Source of the DNA: Acetobacteraceae bacterium
GTDB taxonomy: Bacteria > Pseudomonadota > Alphaproteobacteria > Acetobacterales > Acetobacteraceae
Assembly: GCA_947474705.1 (NCBI GenBank)
Contig: CANJJS010000033.1
Coordinates: 1 to 46,549, forward strand
Length of the DNA: 46,549 nt
Direction of reading: 5' to 3'
Below the pieces are notes generated by a model. The model was not told the DNA's origin. It saw nothing but the letters and a program-made list of their open reading frames with translations, and did no database searches. Made by a program: the position numbers and the translations under genes. Positions 36,953 to 45,243 of this stretch are shown here, piece by piece. How positions within the stretch are numbered: the stretch's first letter is position 1; every line of letters starts with the position of its first letter.

Positions 36953-39622
36953 TCAGGCCGTCCGATCGCCGCCTGCCCCCAAAGCCGCCTGCGCCGCCGC
37001 CAGACGCGCCACCGGCACCCGGTAAGGGGAGCACGACACGTAATCCAGCCCAACCTGCTCGCAAAACGCGATCGAAGCGGGATCGCCGCCGTGTTCGCCG
37101 CAAATCCCGAGTTTCAGACCACGTTTGGTGGCGCGGCCCTTTTCCGCGGCGATACGGACCATTTCGCCGACACCCTCGACATCGATCGAAATGAACGGGT
37201 CCTTCGCCAAAATCCCCTGTTCCACGTAAAGCGGCAAAAACTTCCCGGCATCGTCGCGCGACAGACCGAACACCGTCTGGGTCAGATCGTTCGTACCGAA
37301 ACTGAAGAAATCCGCGACTTCCGCGATTTGGTCCGCCAGCATCGCCGCGCGAGGAAGCTCGATCATCGTTCCCACACTGTATTCAATCGACGAACCCGTC
37401 TCCGAAAACACCGCCTTCGCGATCCCCTCCACCTGGGCTCGCGTGATCTCCAGCTCTTTCTTCGTCGCGATCAGCGGGATCATGATTTCCGGATGCGGCG
37501 CGTTGCCGGTTTCCTTGGCCACCGCCAACGCGCCCTCGAAAATCGCGCGCGCCTGCATTTCGTAAATTTCGGGGAAGGACACGCCCAAACGGCAACCGCG
37601 ATGGCCCAACATCGGGTTGGCCTCGGCAAGCTCCGCTCCACGCCGCCGTATCGTTTCCATATCGACACCCAACGCCTGCGCCACCTCCGCCATTTCGCTC
37701 TCGGAATGTGGCAGAAACTCGTGCAGCGGCGGGTCCAGCAGCCGGATCGTCACCGGCAGACCAGCCATGATCACGAACAACTTGCGAAAATCCTCGCGCT
37801 GGAAGGGGAGCAGGCGCGCCAGAGCCTCGCGCCGGTCGGTCTCGGTGCTGGCCATGATCATCTGGCGGACGGCGCCGATGCGCTCGGGGTCGAAGAACAT
37901 GTGTTCGGTGCGGCAGAGGCCAATGCCCTCGGCCCCGAATTTGCGAGCCGTATCAGCGTCCAGCGGCGTTTCGGCATTCGCACGAACACCCATGCGGCGG
38001 AACGTGTCAGCCCATGACATGAGCGTCCCAAAATCGCCGGACATGGCGGGCTCGATCATCGGCACGGCCCCAATGAAAACTTCGCCGGTGGCGCCATCGA
38101 GCGTGATCGTTTCCCCGGCGCAGACCGTCTGGCCGGCACTGGACAGGGTCTGCGCCCCATAATCGACGGAAATCCCACCGCACCCCGCCACGCAGGGCCG
38201 CCCCATGCCGCGGGCGACGACGGCCGCGTGGCTGGTCATGCCGCCACGGGTCGTCAGGATGCCGCGAGCGGCGTGCATGCCGTGAATGTCCTCGGGCGAG
38301 GTTTCGACACGGACCAGAATAACAGCCTCGCCTTTCAACGCGCGGCTTTCGGCCTCGTCGGCGTTGAACACGACGATGCCGCAGGCGGCGCCGGGGCTGG
38401 CCGGCAGGCCCTTGGCGAGGGCTTTCCGAGGCGCCTTCGGGTCGAGCATCGGGTGCAACAACTGGTCCAAAGAGGACGGGTTGACGCGCTTCACCGCCTC
38501 GGAGCGATCGATCAGGCCTTCGTTGGCCATTTCGACGGCCATGCGCAAAGACGCGGCGGCGGTGCGCTTGCCGTTGCGCGTTTGCAGCATGAACAGCTTG
38601 TGGCTCTGGACGGTGAACTCAATGTCCTGCATGTCCAGATAGTGTTTTTCCAGCTTTTCGCGGACGGCGAGCAGCTCGGCATAGGCCTCGGGCATGGCGG
38701 TCTGGAGAGAAATCTCGCCGGGATGCGCGGCCTGGTTGGACAGCGGTTGCGGGGTGCGGATGCCCGCGACCACGTCCTCGCCCTGCGCGTTCACGAGGTA
38801 CTCGCCGTAGAACATGTTTTCGCCGGTGGAGGGATCTCGCGTGAAACACACGCCGGTGGCGCAGTCGTCGCCCATGTTGCCGAAAACCATGGCCTGGACG
38901 TTGACGGCCGTGCCCCAGGCCGCCGGAATGTCGTGCAGGCGGCGGTAGATGATGGCGCGGGGGTTCATCCAGGAGCCGAACACGGCCCCGATCGCGCCCC
39001 AGAGTTGTTCTTTCGGATCGGACGGAAACGGCTTGCCGGTTTCCTTGGCGACCAGATCCTTATAAGCAGCCACGACCCGGCGCCAATCGGCGGCGGACAG
39101 ACCGGTGTCCTCGGTCACCCCCGCTTCCAGCTTGGCGAATTCGATGATTTCCTCGAACTGGTGGTGATCGACGTCGAGAACGACGGACCCATACATCTGA
39201 ATGAAGCGCCGGTACGAATCCCAGGCGAAGCGGTCGTCCTTGGCCGCCTTGGCGAGCCCCTCCACCGTCAGATCGTTCAGGCCGAGATTGAGCACGGTGT
39301 CCATCATGCCGGGCATGGATACGCGGGCGCCGGAGCGGACGGAGACCAGTAAAGGGTTCGTGGCGTCGCCGAATGTCCGGCCGACCGCGGCCTCGATCTT
39401 CGCGAGGCCCGCTTCCACCTGCGCGGCGAGGTCGTCCGGATATTTTTCGTTGTTGTCGTAATAGGCCGTGCAGACCTCGGTCGTGATGGTGAAGCCGGGC
39501 GGAACGGGCAGGCCGATCGAGGCCATTTCCGCGAGGTTGGCGCCCTTGCCGCCCAACAGGTTCTTCATATCGGCGCGGCCGTCGTTATCGCCGCCGCCGA
39601 AGCCGTAAACCCACCTGGTCAT
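36953..39622 (-). CDS. ppdK: Pyruvate, phosphate dikinase
   Basis: The protein has 889 residues, the full size. It interconverts pyruvate, ATP and Pi with PEP, AMP and PPi. Domains in order: N-terminal ATP-grasp (LLGGKGANLAEMASIGLPVP), central phosphohistidine domain with the catalytic His in GGMTSHAAVVARGMGRPCVA, and the C-terminal PEP/pyruvate barrel with FGTNDLTQTVFGLSRDD and the catalytic Cys in GICGEHGGDP. It follows glyS by 10 bp on the same strand, a recurrent alphaproteobacterial arrangement. No PPDK regulatory protein gene is seen. The 205 bp beyond its stop, towards the glycosylase gene, hold no recognisable feature. Confidence 0.98.
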   Translation of the reverse strand: MTRWVYGFGGGDNDGRADMKNLLGGKGANLAEMASIGLPVPPGFTITTEVCTAYYDNNEKYPDDLAAQVEAGLAKIEAAVGRTFGDATNPLLVSVRSGARVSMPGMMDTVLNLGLNDLTVEGLAKAAKDDRFAWDSYRRFIQMYGSVVLDVDHHQFEEIIEFAKLEAGVTEDTGLSAADWRRVVAAYKDLVAKETGKPFPSDPKEQLWGAIGAVFGSWMNPRAIIYRRLHDIPAAWGTAVNVQAMVFGNMGDDCATGVCFTRDPSTGENMFYGEYLVNAQGEDVVAGIRTPQPLSNQAAHPGEISLQTAMPEAYAELLAVREKLEKHYLDMQDIEFTVQSHKLFMLQTRNGKRTAAASLRMAVEMANEGLIDRSEAVKRVNPSSLDQLLHPMLDPKAPRKALAKGLPASPGAACGIVVFNADEAESRALKGEAVILVRVETSPEDIHGMHAARGILTTRGGMTSHAAVVARGMGRPCVAGCGGISVDYGAQTLSSAGQTVCAGETITLDGATGEVFIGAVPMIEPAMSGDFGTLMSWADTFRRMGVRANAETPLDADTARKFGAEGIGLCRTEHMFFDPERIGAVRQMIMASTETDRREALARLLPFQREDFRKLFVIMAGLPVTIRLLDPPLHEFLPHSESEMAEVAQALGVDMETIRRRGAELAEANPMLGHRGCRLGVSFPEIYEMQARAIFEGALAVAKETGNAPHPEIMIPLIATKKELEITRAQVEGIAKAVFSETGSSIEYSVGTMIELPRAAMLADQIAEVADFFSFGTNDLTQTVFGLSRDDAGKFLPLYVEQGILAKDPFISIDVEGVGEMVRIAAEKGRATKRGLKLGICGEHGGDPASIAFCEQVGLDYVSCSPYRVPVARLAAAQAALGAGGDRTA

Positions 39623-39632
39623 GGTTGCTCCA

Positions 39633-41738
39633 TTACCCTTCGATCCGGGAAAAATCCGCGACGCGGTCCATCGTGGTCCGCACCTGATTGAGTAACCGCA
39701 AACGATTGCGGCGAATGTTCGACAATTCCGCGTTCACCGTGGTCTTTTCGAAGAAAATGTCCAGGGGGGCGCGAAGTTTGGCCATTTCCGCCATGGCGGC
39801 GGCGTAGTTTTCCGCCGCGACCAGGCGTTCAATCGCGGCGCTGGCATCGAGGGCGGCGAACAGCGCCTTCTCCGCCGGTTCTTCCAGCAGCGCGGGATCG
39901 GGCGCGTCCGTGTGCGGCCCGTCCTTGCGTTCCTCGATCCGGAGAATGTTGGCGGCACGGCGGTAGGCGGCGAGGAGATTGGCGCCGTCGTCCTGGCCCA
40001 AAAGGCTGGCGACGGAAGCCGCGCGAGCCAGCAGGCGGACGATGTCGTCGTCGGCGCCCGCCGCGAAGACGGCGGTCAGGATGTCGTGACGGGCACCCTC
40101 CCCGCGCATCTGGACGCGCAGACGCTCCGCCAGGAAGTCCAGAATGTCGAAGGCCAGGATGTCGAGGTGGCGATCCGTGCCCGGGATGGGCCGCGTCGCC
40201 GGTTTGTCCGTCTGACCCGCGGCGGAACGGGCCGCGGCGACGGCGGTGTCCAGCAGCGGCAGCAGGTTCAGCCGCAAGCCGTTTTCCCTGACAATGCGAA
40301 TGACACCCAAAGCCGCCCGCCGCAGCGCGTAAGGATCGCCCGCGCCGGTGGGACGCTCGTCGATCGCGAAGAAACAGGCGAGTTGATCCAGCTTGTCCGC
40401 CAGCGCCACGGCAATCGAGACCGGCGCCGCCGGCACGGGATCGGCCGGACCGCGGGGCGCGTAATGGTCGCGGATGGCGTCGGCGACGTAGGCGTCCTCG
40501 TTATCGTGGAGCGCGTAGTAGCGGCCCATGGTGCCCTGAAGTTCCGGAAACTCGCCGACCATGCCGGTGACGAGATCGGCCTTCGCCAGTTCCGACGCCC
40601 TGTCCGCGAGCGCCGCACCGGCGCCAACCATCGGCGCGATCGTCTCGGCGAGACGGCGCAGGCGGATCACCCGCGCGCCCTGGGTGCCGAGTTTGGCGTG
40701 GTAGGTGACCTGCTCCAGCGCGGGGACGCGGCCCTCCAACGGCGCCTTGCGGTCGAGGTCCCAGAAATGGCGGGCGTCGGAGAAGCGGGCGCGGAGGACG
40801 CGTTCATTCCCCGCGACGATCGCGGCGCCGCCGTCGGTAGCCTCCACATTGGCGGCGAAGACGAACCACGGCGCGGCTTTCCCGTCCGGCGCGCGTGTCG
40901 CGAAATACCGCTGGTTGACCCGCATGGAGACCTGCATGACCTCGGGCGGCAGGTCCATGTGCTCGTCGGAGATACGGCCGGCCAGTGGCACCGGCCATTC
41001 GACGAGGCCCGCGACCTCGTCCACCAGGCCGGCGTCCTCGACAATGGCGATGCCCTTCGCGGCGGCGATCGCGGCGAGTCCCTTGGCGATGGCGTCCTTG
41101 CGTTCCGCGACATCGGCCAGGACGCGGCGATCCCGGAGTTTGCTCAGCCAATCGGCGGCACCCGAGACGGCGAAGGCGCCGGGGGCGTGGAAACGGTGGC
41201 CCTCGGTCAGGTCGCCGGATGCGAGCCCGTGGCCGTCGTCCGCGCCGTCGCGGAGGTCGAAGGGCACGACGGCGCCATCAATCAGGCAGACGATGCGGCG
41301 CAACGGGCGCACCCAGGTGAAGCCGCTGGTGCCCCCCCAGCGCATCGACTTCGGCCACGGCATTTTTCGGAGCACGCCCGGCACCGCGGCGGCGACCAGC
41401 GCGGGCGCGGCGACGGCGGCGGCCTTTTTCTCCAGGACCCAGTAATCGCCTTCCGGGCGGACCTGGTCCTTGGCCGCGTTGTGTTTTCGGAGAAACCCCA
41501 TCAGCGCCTGTTCCGGCGCGCTTATCCTCGGGCCCCGCTCCGACGAACTCACCGCCGCCACCTGTGCCGCCACCTCCGCCGCGAAGGCGATGCGGCGCGG
41601 GCCGTACCAGGTCCGGACGTTGGCCGGGGACAGGCCGGACAGCGCCTCCGTCATCAGGCGGGCGAGATCGGCGGCGGCGCGGGCCTGCATCCGGGCCGGA
41701 ATTTCCTCGCTGAACAGTTCCAGGAAAAGCTCGGCCAT
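39633..41738 (-). CDS. glyS: Glycyl-tRNA synthetase beta subunit
   Basis: The protein has 701 residues, typical of the beta chain of the alpha2beta2 glycyl-tRNA synthetase. The start AELFLELFSEEIPARMQ is diagnostic. The core has KSMRWGGTSGFTWVRPLRR and YFATRAPDGKAAPW, then an HD-type domain (YYALHDNEDAYVADAIRDHY) and a C-terminal helical anticodon-binding region. The start ATG 41738 is 2 bp after the vapC stop, and its Shine-Dalgarno AAAGGA (41745-41750) is formed by the last codons of vapC. Its expression therefore depends on the toxin gene end. Confidence 0.97.
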   Translation of the reverse strand: MAELFLELFSEEIPARMQARAAADLARLMTEALSGLSPANVRTWYGPRRIAFAAEVAAQVAAVSSSERGPRISAPEQALMGFLRKHNAAKDQVRPEGDYWVLEKKAAAVAAPALVAAAVPGVLRKMPWPKSMRWGGTSGFTWVRPLRRIVCLIDGAVVPFDLRDGADDGHGLASGDLTEGHRFHAPGAFAVSGAADWLSKLRDRRVLADVAERKDAIAKGLAAIAAAKGIAIVEDAGLVDEVAGLVEWPVPLAGRISDEHMDLPPEVMQVSMRVNQRYFATRAPDGKAAPWFVFAANVEATDGGAAIVAGNERVLRARFSDARHFWDLDRKAPLEGRVPALEQVTYHAKLGTQGARVIRLRRLAETIAPMVGAGAALADRASELAKADLVTGMVGEFPELQGTMGRYYALHDNEDAYVADAIRDHYAPRGPADPVPAAPVSIAVALADKLDQLACFFAIDERPTGAGDPYALRRAALGVIRIVRENGLRLNLLPLLDTAVAAARSAAGQTDKPATRPIPGTDRHLDILAFDILDFLAERLRVQMRGEGARHDILTAVFAAGADDDIVRLLARAASVASLLGQDDGANLLAAYRRAANILRIEERKDGPHTDAPDPALLEEPAEKALFAALDASAAIERLVAAENYAAAMAEMAKLRAPLDIFFEKTTVNAELSNIRRNRLRLLNQVRTTMDRVADFSRIEG

Positions 41739-41740
41739 GA

Positions 41741-42133
41741 TCAGTCCTTTAACGCCGGTTCGATGTCGGTTTTGGAGAAATCGTCTCCTTTGAACAGGAG
41801 CGGTTCACGTTCGTGGCGGGCGACGCCGTAAACAAGGCAGTCGCCGAAATTCAGCCGCGCCGGGTTCGGTCGTCCATACAGTTGCCGGGCACGCCGCGCT
41901 TCCTGGGCGTGGTCCGCCGTGAAAGGGATGATTTCGATCCCGCTGGTCCGGATCAGGTCTCCAAACCGTCGGGACACTTCCGGATCGCCGATACCGTCCA
42001 CGCGCATCGTCGCCTCGAACCACGTCGGCGCCGGAACGCGCGGCCGTTCCGCCCCGGCGATCGCCAGCGCGTAACGCATCCCGTCCGGTTCCGCCAACAC
42101 CACGGCGAGCAGGGCCGATCCGTCGATAATCAC
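41741..42133 (-). CDS. vapC: VapC family PIN-domain toxin
   Basis: The protein has 130 residues from GTG 42133, which overlaps the vapB stop (GTGA). The PIN-domain acidic residues are all present: D4 in VIIDGSALLAVVLAE, E40 in PTWFEATMRV, D98 in LNFGDCLVYGVA and D117/D118 in FKGDDFSKTDI, so it looks catalytically intact. VapC toxins are Mg-dependent RNases, many of which cut tRNAs. The frame extends upstream only as a vapB shadow. It is sandwiched between glyQ and glyS together with vapB. Confidence 0.93.
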   Translation of the reverse strand: MIIDGSALLAVVLAEPDGMRYALAIAGAERPRVPAPTWFEATMRVDGIGDPEVSRRFGDLIRTSGIEIIPFTADHAQEARRARQLYGRPNPARLNFGDCLVYGVARHEREPLLFKGDDFSKTDIEPALKD

Positions 42134-42387
42134 ACCGGAAAACCGTCTTCGTCGTAAAAATCGCGCGTATCGGAACTGACGGGTTCCTTGATCCGCGCGC
42201 GGATCTCGCGCCCGATCGCCATCATCCGCTCGGCCTTGGCGACGATGTCGCGATCCCGCTCGCACCGCTCGACTTCCGCCCGCAAGGCCTTGATCACCGC
42301 GTCCGTCACGCTGTCGCCGGTCAGCGCGGCCAGCCGGGACGCCAGGTCGCAGGCGTCGTCGCTGTCGACGATCAGGCGGGCGTCCAT
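42130..42387 (-). CDS. vapB: VapB family antitoxin
   Basis: The protein has 85 residues. The N-terminal half (ARLIVDSDDACDLASRLAAL, TGDSVTDAVIKALRAEVERC) resembles the Rv0623/PSK-type VapB DNA-binding region. The C-terminus (DTRDFYDEDGFPV) is the acidic, aromatic tail that wraps the PIN toxin. AAGGAG lies about 8 nt before ATG 42387. It would neutralise VapC and repress its own promoter. It begins 49 bp after glyQ. Confidence 0.9.
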   Translation of the reverse strand: MDARLIVDSDDACDLASRLAALTGDSVTDAVIKALRAEVERCERDRDIVAKAERMMAIGREIRARIKEPVSSDTRDFYDEDGFPV

Positions 42388-42422
42388 GGCGATCTCTCCT
42401 TTCGCGCGAGCGGCACGGGCCG

Positions 42423-42450
42423 ATCATACAGGAAAATCACGCGCTGTCCC
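42423..42450 (-). promoter_or_regulatory. Candidate vapBC promoter at the 3' end of glyQ
   Basis: On the minus strand GGGACA (42450-42445), a 16 bp spacer and TATGAT (42428-42423) match 4/6 and 5/6 of the sigma-70 consensus. The -35 lies inside the last codons of glyQ. Transcription would begin near 42416, before the vapB Shine-Dalgarno. Confidence 0.45.
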
Positions 42451-43300
42451 CGGCAACCCAGGCCTCGCAACAGGCCTTCGCCAGGGTGCGGACGCGGCCG
42501 ATAAAGCTCGCGCGTTCGGTCACGCTGATCACGCCGCGGGCGTCCAGCAGGTTGAACAGGTGACTGGCCTTGATGCACTGGTCGTAGGCCGGCAGCGCCA
42601 GACCGTGTTTCAGCAGCGAGGCGCATTCGGTCTCGGCGTCGGCGAAGTGGCGGGACAACATCGCCGGATCGGAAAACTCGAAATTGTGCGCGCTGTATTC
42701 GCGTTCGGCGCGCAGGAACACGTCGCCGTATTTGACGCCGCTGTTGTTGAAATCGAGGTCGTAAACGTTTTCCTTGTCCTGGACGTACATGGTCAGGCGT
42801 TCCAGGCCGTAGGTCATCTCGAAGCTGGGGTAGGTCACCGGGATGCCGCCGACCTGCTGAAAATAGGTGAACTGGCCCACTTCCATGCCGTCGCACCAGA
42901 CTTCCCAGCCCAAACCCCAGGCGCCGAGCGTCGGCGATTCCCAATCGTCCTCGACGAAGCGGAAATCGTGGCGCAGCGGGTCGAGCCCGATCTCGCGATA
43001 GCTGGCGAGCAACAGGTCCTGCGCGTCGGCCGGGCTCGGTTTCATGATGACCTGGTACTGATAATAGTGCTGCAACCGGTTCGGGTTCTCGCCATAGCGG
43101 CCGTCGGTCGGGCGTCGCGAGGGCTGCACATAGGCGGCAGCCCAAGGTTTGGGGCCAAGGGCGCGGAGGGTGGTGGCGGGGTGGAAGGTGCCGGCGCCCA
43201 TTTCCACATCGTAAGGCTGCAAAATGACGCAGCCTTGGCGCGACCAGAAGTCGTGCAGCTTCAGAATCAGGTCCTGGAAAGCGAGGGGGCGTTCGGTCAT
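42437..43300 (-). CDS. glyQ: Glycyl-tRNA synthetase alpha subunit
   Basis: The protein has 287 residues from ATG 43300 ([19 protein letters not shown]); an upstream ATG at 43339 would add 13 residues and is less like the family. Signatures are [40 protein letters not shown] and [18 protein letters not shown]. It is the catalytic subunit charging tRNA-Gly, a class II synthetase. It leads the operon glyQ-vapB-vapC-glyS-ppdK. No T-box or other leader structure was seen upstream. Confidence 0.97.
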   Translation of the reverse strand: MTERPLAFQDLILKLHDFWSRQGCVILQPYDVEMGAGTFHPATTLRALGPKPWAAAYVQPSRRPTDGRYGENPNRLQHYYQYQVIMKPSPADAQDLLLASYREIGLDPLRHDFRFVEDDWESPTLGAWGLGWEVWCDGMEVGQFTYFQQVGGIPVTYPSFEMTYGLERLTMYVQDKENVYDLDFNNSGVKYGDVFLRAEREYSAHNFEFSDPAMLSRHFADAETECASLLKHGLALPAYDQCIKASHLFNLLDARGVISVTERASFIGRVRTLAKACCEAWVAGDSA

Positions 43301-43576
43301 CTCGGGGGCTGTTTCCGGTAGCTTGGTGCGATGCGGCATAAAGCATAGGGGGGCGGGGGAGCAAGGCGCGCGTGCATGGGCCGCCGGCGCCGCGAACCGT
43401 CTCGGTTCCGGGAAGGGCTGCCCGCCACCGAAACGCCCACCGCGATGCGTAACCCGCCGGGGCGAATGGGCTCGCGTCTGGCGCCACGATTCATTTCGAT
43501 CTCCGCCGGAGCGGTGAATCCCAGCGCATCACCCAAATCGAGATTGTCGCCAGGAATTTTCAATATTTTAAGAATC

Positions 43577-43590
43577 GTGATTAAGATCAC
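43577..43590 (+). promoter_or_regulatory. Crp/Fnr-family operator
   Basis: GTGAT-TAAG-ATCAC is a perfect dyad that differs from the Fnr consensus TTGAT-N4-ATCAA only at the outer base of each half. Fnr, FixK and Dnr-type regulators bind such sites. Its centre lies about 42 bp upstream of the predicted start of transcription. Confidence 0.6.
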
Positions 43591-43613
43591 TGACTCGTCC
43601 ATGTTTTCCGACA

Positions 43614-43619
43614 TATCTG
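43614..43619 (+). promoter_or_regulatory. -10 element of a class II Crp/Fnr-dependent promoter
   Basis: TATCTG at 43614-43619 predicts transcription from about 43626. This puts the operator centre at about -42, the class II activation position. No good -35 hexamer is present, as expected when an activator replaces it. Confidence 0.4.
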
Positions 43620-43722
43620 TTGCGCATGGAAGCAACGACCGCGGCTTTCAGTTCAAACCTCGGGTTTGGAACAGCGACCGAGCGGCAAAATGTCTCAACA
43701 AGTCTGAAAAGGAAACAGGAAA

Positions 43723-44121
43723 ATGGCAACCATTACGGCCGCCACTCTGGCGATTTCGTCCAATGCCACGACCAAGACCTCGCGCTGCGTTGTCACGTGC
43801 AAGGTCCTGTTCACCGCTTTCGAAATGAATCAAATCAAGGACGGACTCAAGTTCTCCCTGAGCTGCGCTCTGTGGGGCGAGGATCTCGGCATCAACAACT
43901 GGCTGAACGCGGACGATTTCATCTTCAGCTATGCCAGCAAGATCTTCCCGGACGCGACGCCGGCCGCGTCGGAGCTCGCGACGTTCGATGTCACGTTGGG
44001 CACCAACCTGCTGGACGAGGACTGGGGCACCGACGAGGTTTATGGGCTCCTGACGTTGAAAAACCTCTACACCAACGTCGCGGTGAAGAAGAAAACCAAC
44101 GTCGTCACACGTAGCTTCTGA
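43723..44121 (+). CDS. Hypothetical protein, 132 residues, unrecognised
   Basis: The protein begins MATITAATLAISSNATTKTS and ends TNVAVKKKTNVVTRSF. It has three cysteines (C22, C26, C48), no signal peptide and no membrane segment. Alternating polar and hydrophobic stretches (CVVTCKVLFTAFE, LKFSLSCALWGED, ATFDVTLGTNL, VYGLLTLKNLYT) suggest a beta-sandwich. I do not recognise the family. AAGGA lies about 10 nt before ATG 43723. Base use is less GC-rich than the neighbours, which may mean transfer or high expression. It is a single-gene unit behind a Crp/Fnr-type site and ends in a hairpin shared with the convergent kinase gene. Confidence 0.82.
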   Translation: MATITAATLAISSNATTKTSRCVVTCKVLFTAFEMNQIKDGLKFSLSCALWGEDLGINNWLNADDFIFSYASKIFPDATPAASELATFDVTLGTNLLDEDWGTDEVYGLLTLKNLYTNVAVKKKTNVVTRSF

Positions 44122-44132
44122 TCCGGCCGGCG

Positions 44133-44163
44133 CGAAGCCCTGGGCCGGAAGGCCCGGGCTTCG
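44133..44163. terminator. Hairpin between convergent genes
   Basis: CGAAGCCC-T-GGGCC, loop GGAA, GGCCC-GGGCTTCG: 13 base pairs with one bulged T. There is no T-tract, but its place between two converging stops fits a bidirectional terminator. Confidence 0.55.
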
Positions 44164-44169
44164 GTGCGG

Positions 44170-45102
44170 TCAGCGTCCGCCGGCCGAAAAGCCGGTGGTC
44201 CAACGCCCGGTTTCGTCGCCGTCCGCCCACATGCGGAGCCGCGCGGCGATTTCGGCGTCGATCTCTGGGGTTTGTCCGGCGCTGAGGCACAGATAGATGG
44301 TCATGGAGACCTGTTTGATCAGGCTGGCGGCCTGAAGCCCGGCGGACAGGACGGTTTCATTCGTCCCGTACCCGGAAAGGAACTCCAGCCACCGGGATTC
44401 GCCGTCGCGCGCGAAACGTTTCGCGGTCACGTACATCGGCGCGAGGTCCCACTCGCGTGGGCCGAAGCACGCCGAGTCGAGGTCGATCATGACCATGCCA
44501 TCGGCGGTTGGCAGCGCGTTTCCGGGCATGGCGTCGCCGTGCAAAATACCGCCGCCCAACGTGGAATTTCGCAACGCATCGGCCGCCTCGGCCGCGCGAT
44601 CGGCGAGGTGCGCGAGCAGCGTTTGACCGGCCTTCGGGATCAGGTCCGCGGCGCGGATACGGGCCACCCGCGCCCGGATCCGGCTGATTTGATCCAGTTC
44701 CGGAACATTCAGGCCGGCGGGCGCGGGCAGACCGTGGAAGCGGCGGAGGAGTTGACCCAGCGCGAAGGCCCCGCGGGGACCGGTGGGCACACGATCGATC
44801 CACTTCCAGATCGAAACACGGTGGCCCAGGAGGTCGAAGGGTTGCTGGGATTCGATCGGTGCGAGACGAACGGCGGGAAAATCTTGCTGTTCCAGCCAGC
44901 GGGCGCAGCGGACCATCAGGTCGGCGCGGGTCCGGTCCTCGCCAGGCCCGTAAACACGCACGGAAATATCGGGGCCGGGGATACGAAAAATCGCGTTTTG
45001 CCGGAAACTGATAAGTTCCGGTTCAGTGCCCATGAGGTTCGCGCGCGCCAGGTACGCATCGCGGACCGTACGCGCCACGTCTTCCGACCAGGGCAGCGTC
45101 AT
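44170..45102 (-). CDS. APH-type phosphotransferase family protein
   Basis: The protein has 310 residues with a protein-kinase-like fold of the aminoglycoside/choline kinase type. The Brenner motif is LHGDAMPGNAL (H188, D190, N195) and the metal-binding Asp is D207 in MVMIDLDSACFGPREWDL. The N-lobe (RQNAIFRI, DISVRVYGPGE) holds the nucleotide. The family covers antibiotic, choline, homoserine and unknown kinases, so resistance should not be assumed. The gene diverges from the dioxygenase gene over 141 bp. Confidence 0.87.
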   Translation of the reverse strand: MTLPWSEDVARTVRDAYLARANLMGTEPELISFRQNAIFRIPGPDISVRVYGPGEDRTRADLMVRCARWLEQQDFPAVRLAPIESQQPFDLLGHRVSIWKWIDRVPTGPRGAFALGQLLRRFHGLPAPAGLNVPELDQISRIRARVARIRAADLIPKAGQTLLAHLADRAAEAADALRNSTLGGGILHGDAMPGNALPTADGMVMIDLDSACFGPREWDLAPMYVTAKRFARDGESRWLEFLSGYGTNETVLSAGLQAASLIKQVSMTIYLCLSAGQTPEIDAEIAARLRMWADGDETGRWTTGFSAGGR

Positions 45103-45243
45103 GGTTTCGAGACCAATTCATTCGCCTCCGGAAATGCCAGGTGCCGCGAACGCCAGGACGCGTGGCATGTTGACAGCCGCCCCCAGTCTTCACACCCTCC
45201 CGTCCAACCAAGCCGTCCGCGTTTGTCCTTCAGGGAGGTTGCC

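Larger units (their letters stand above)
43301..43722. other. Intergenic region between glyQ and the orphan gene
   Basis: This is about 420 bp between divergent genes. It must hold the glyQ promoter on the minus strand, but I cannot assign one with confidence. From about 43550 rightwards the sequence becomes visibly richer in A and T than its surroundings and holds the Crp/Fnr-type dyad and -10 element of the orphan gene. Open frames on both strands here are not convincing. Confidence 0.6.

Noticed and set aside
43297-43635. Small minus-strand frame (112 codons) overlapping the glyQ start
   Set aside because: Its first third looks protein-like, but it has no good ribosome binding site, ends in low-complexity Arg/Pro sequence and overlaps glyQ.
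43376-43828. Plus-strand frame (150 codons) before the orphan gene
   Set aside because: It runs through the promoter and operator, overlaps the orphan gene out of frame and is Arg/Pro/Ser-rich.
44170-45102. Aminoglycoside resistance gene
   Set aside because: The APH fold alone does not show resistance, and nothing nearby suggests a resistance island.
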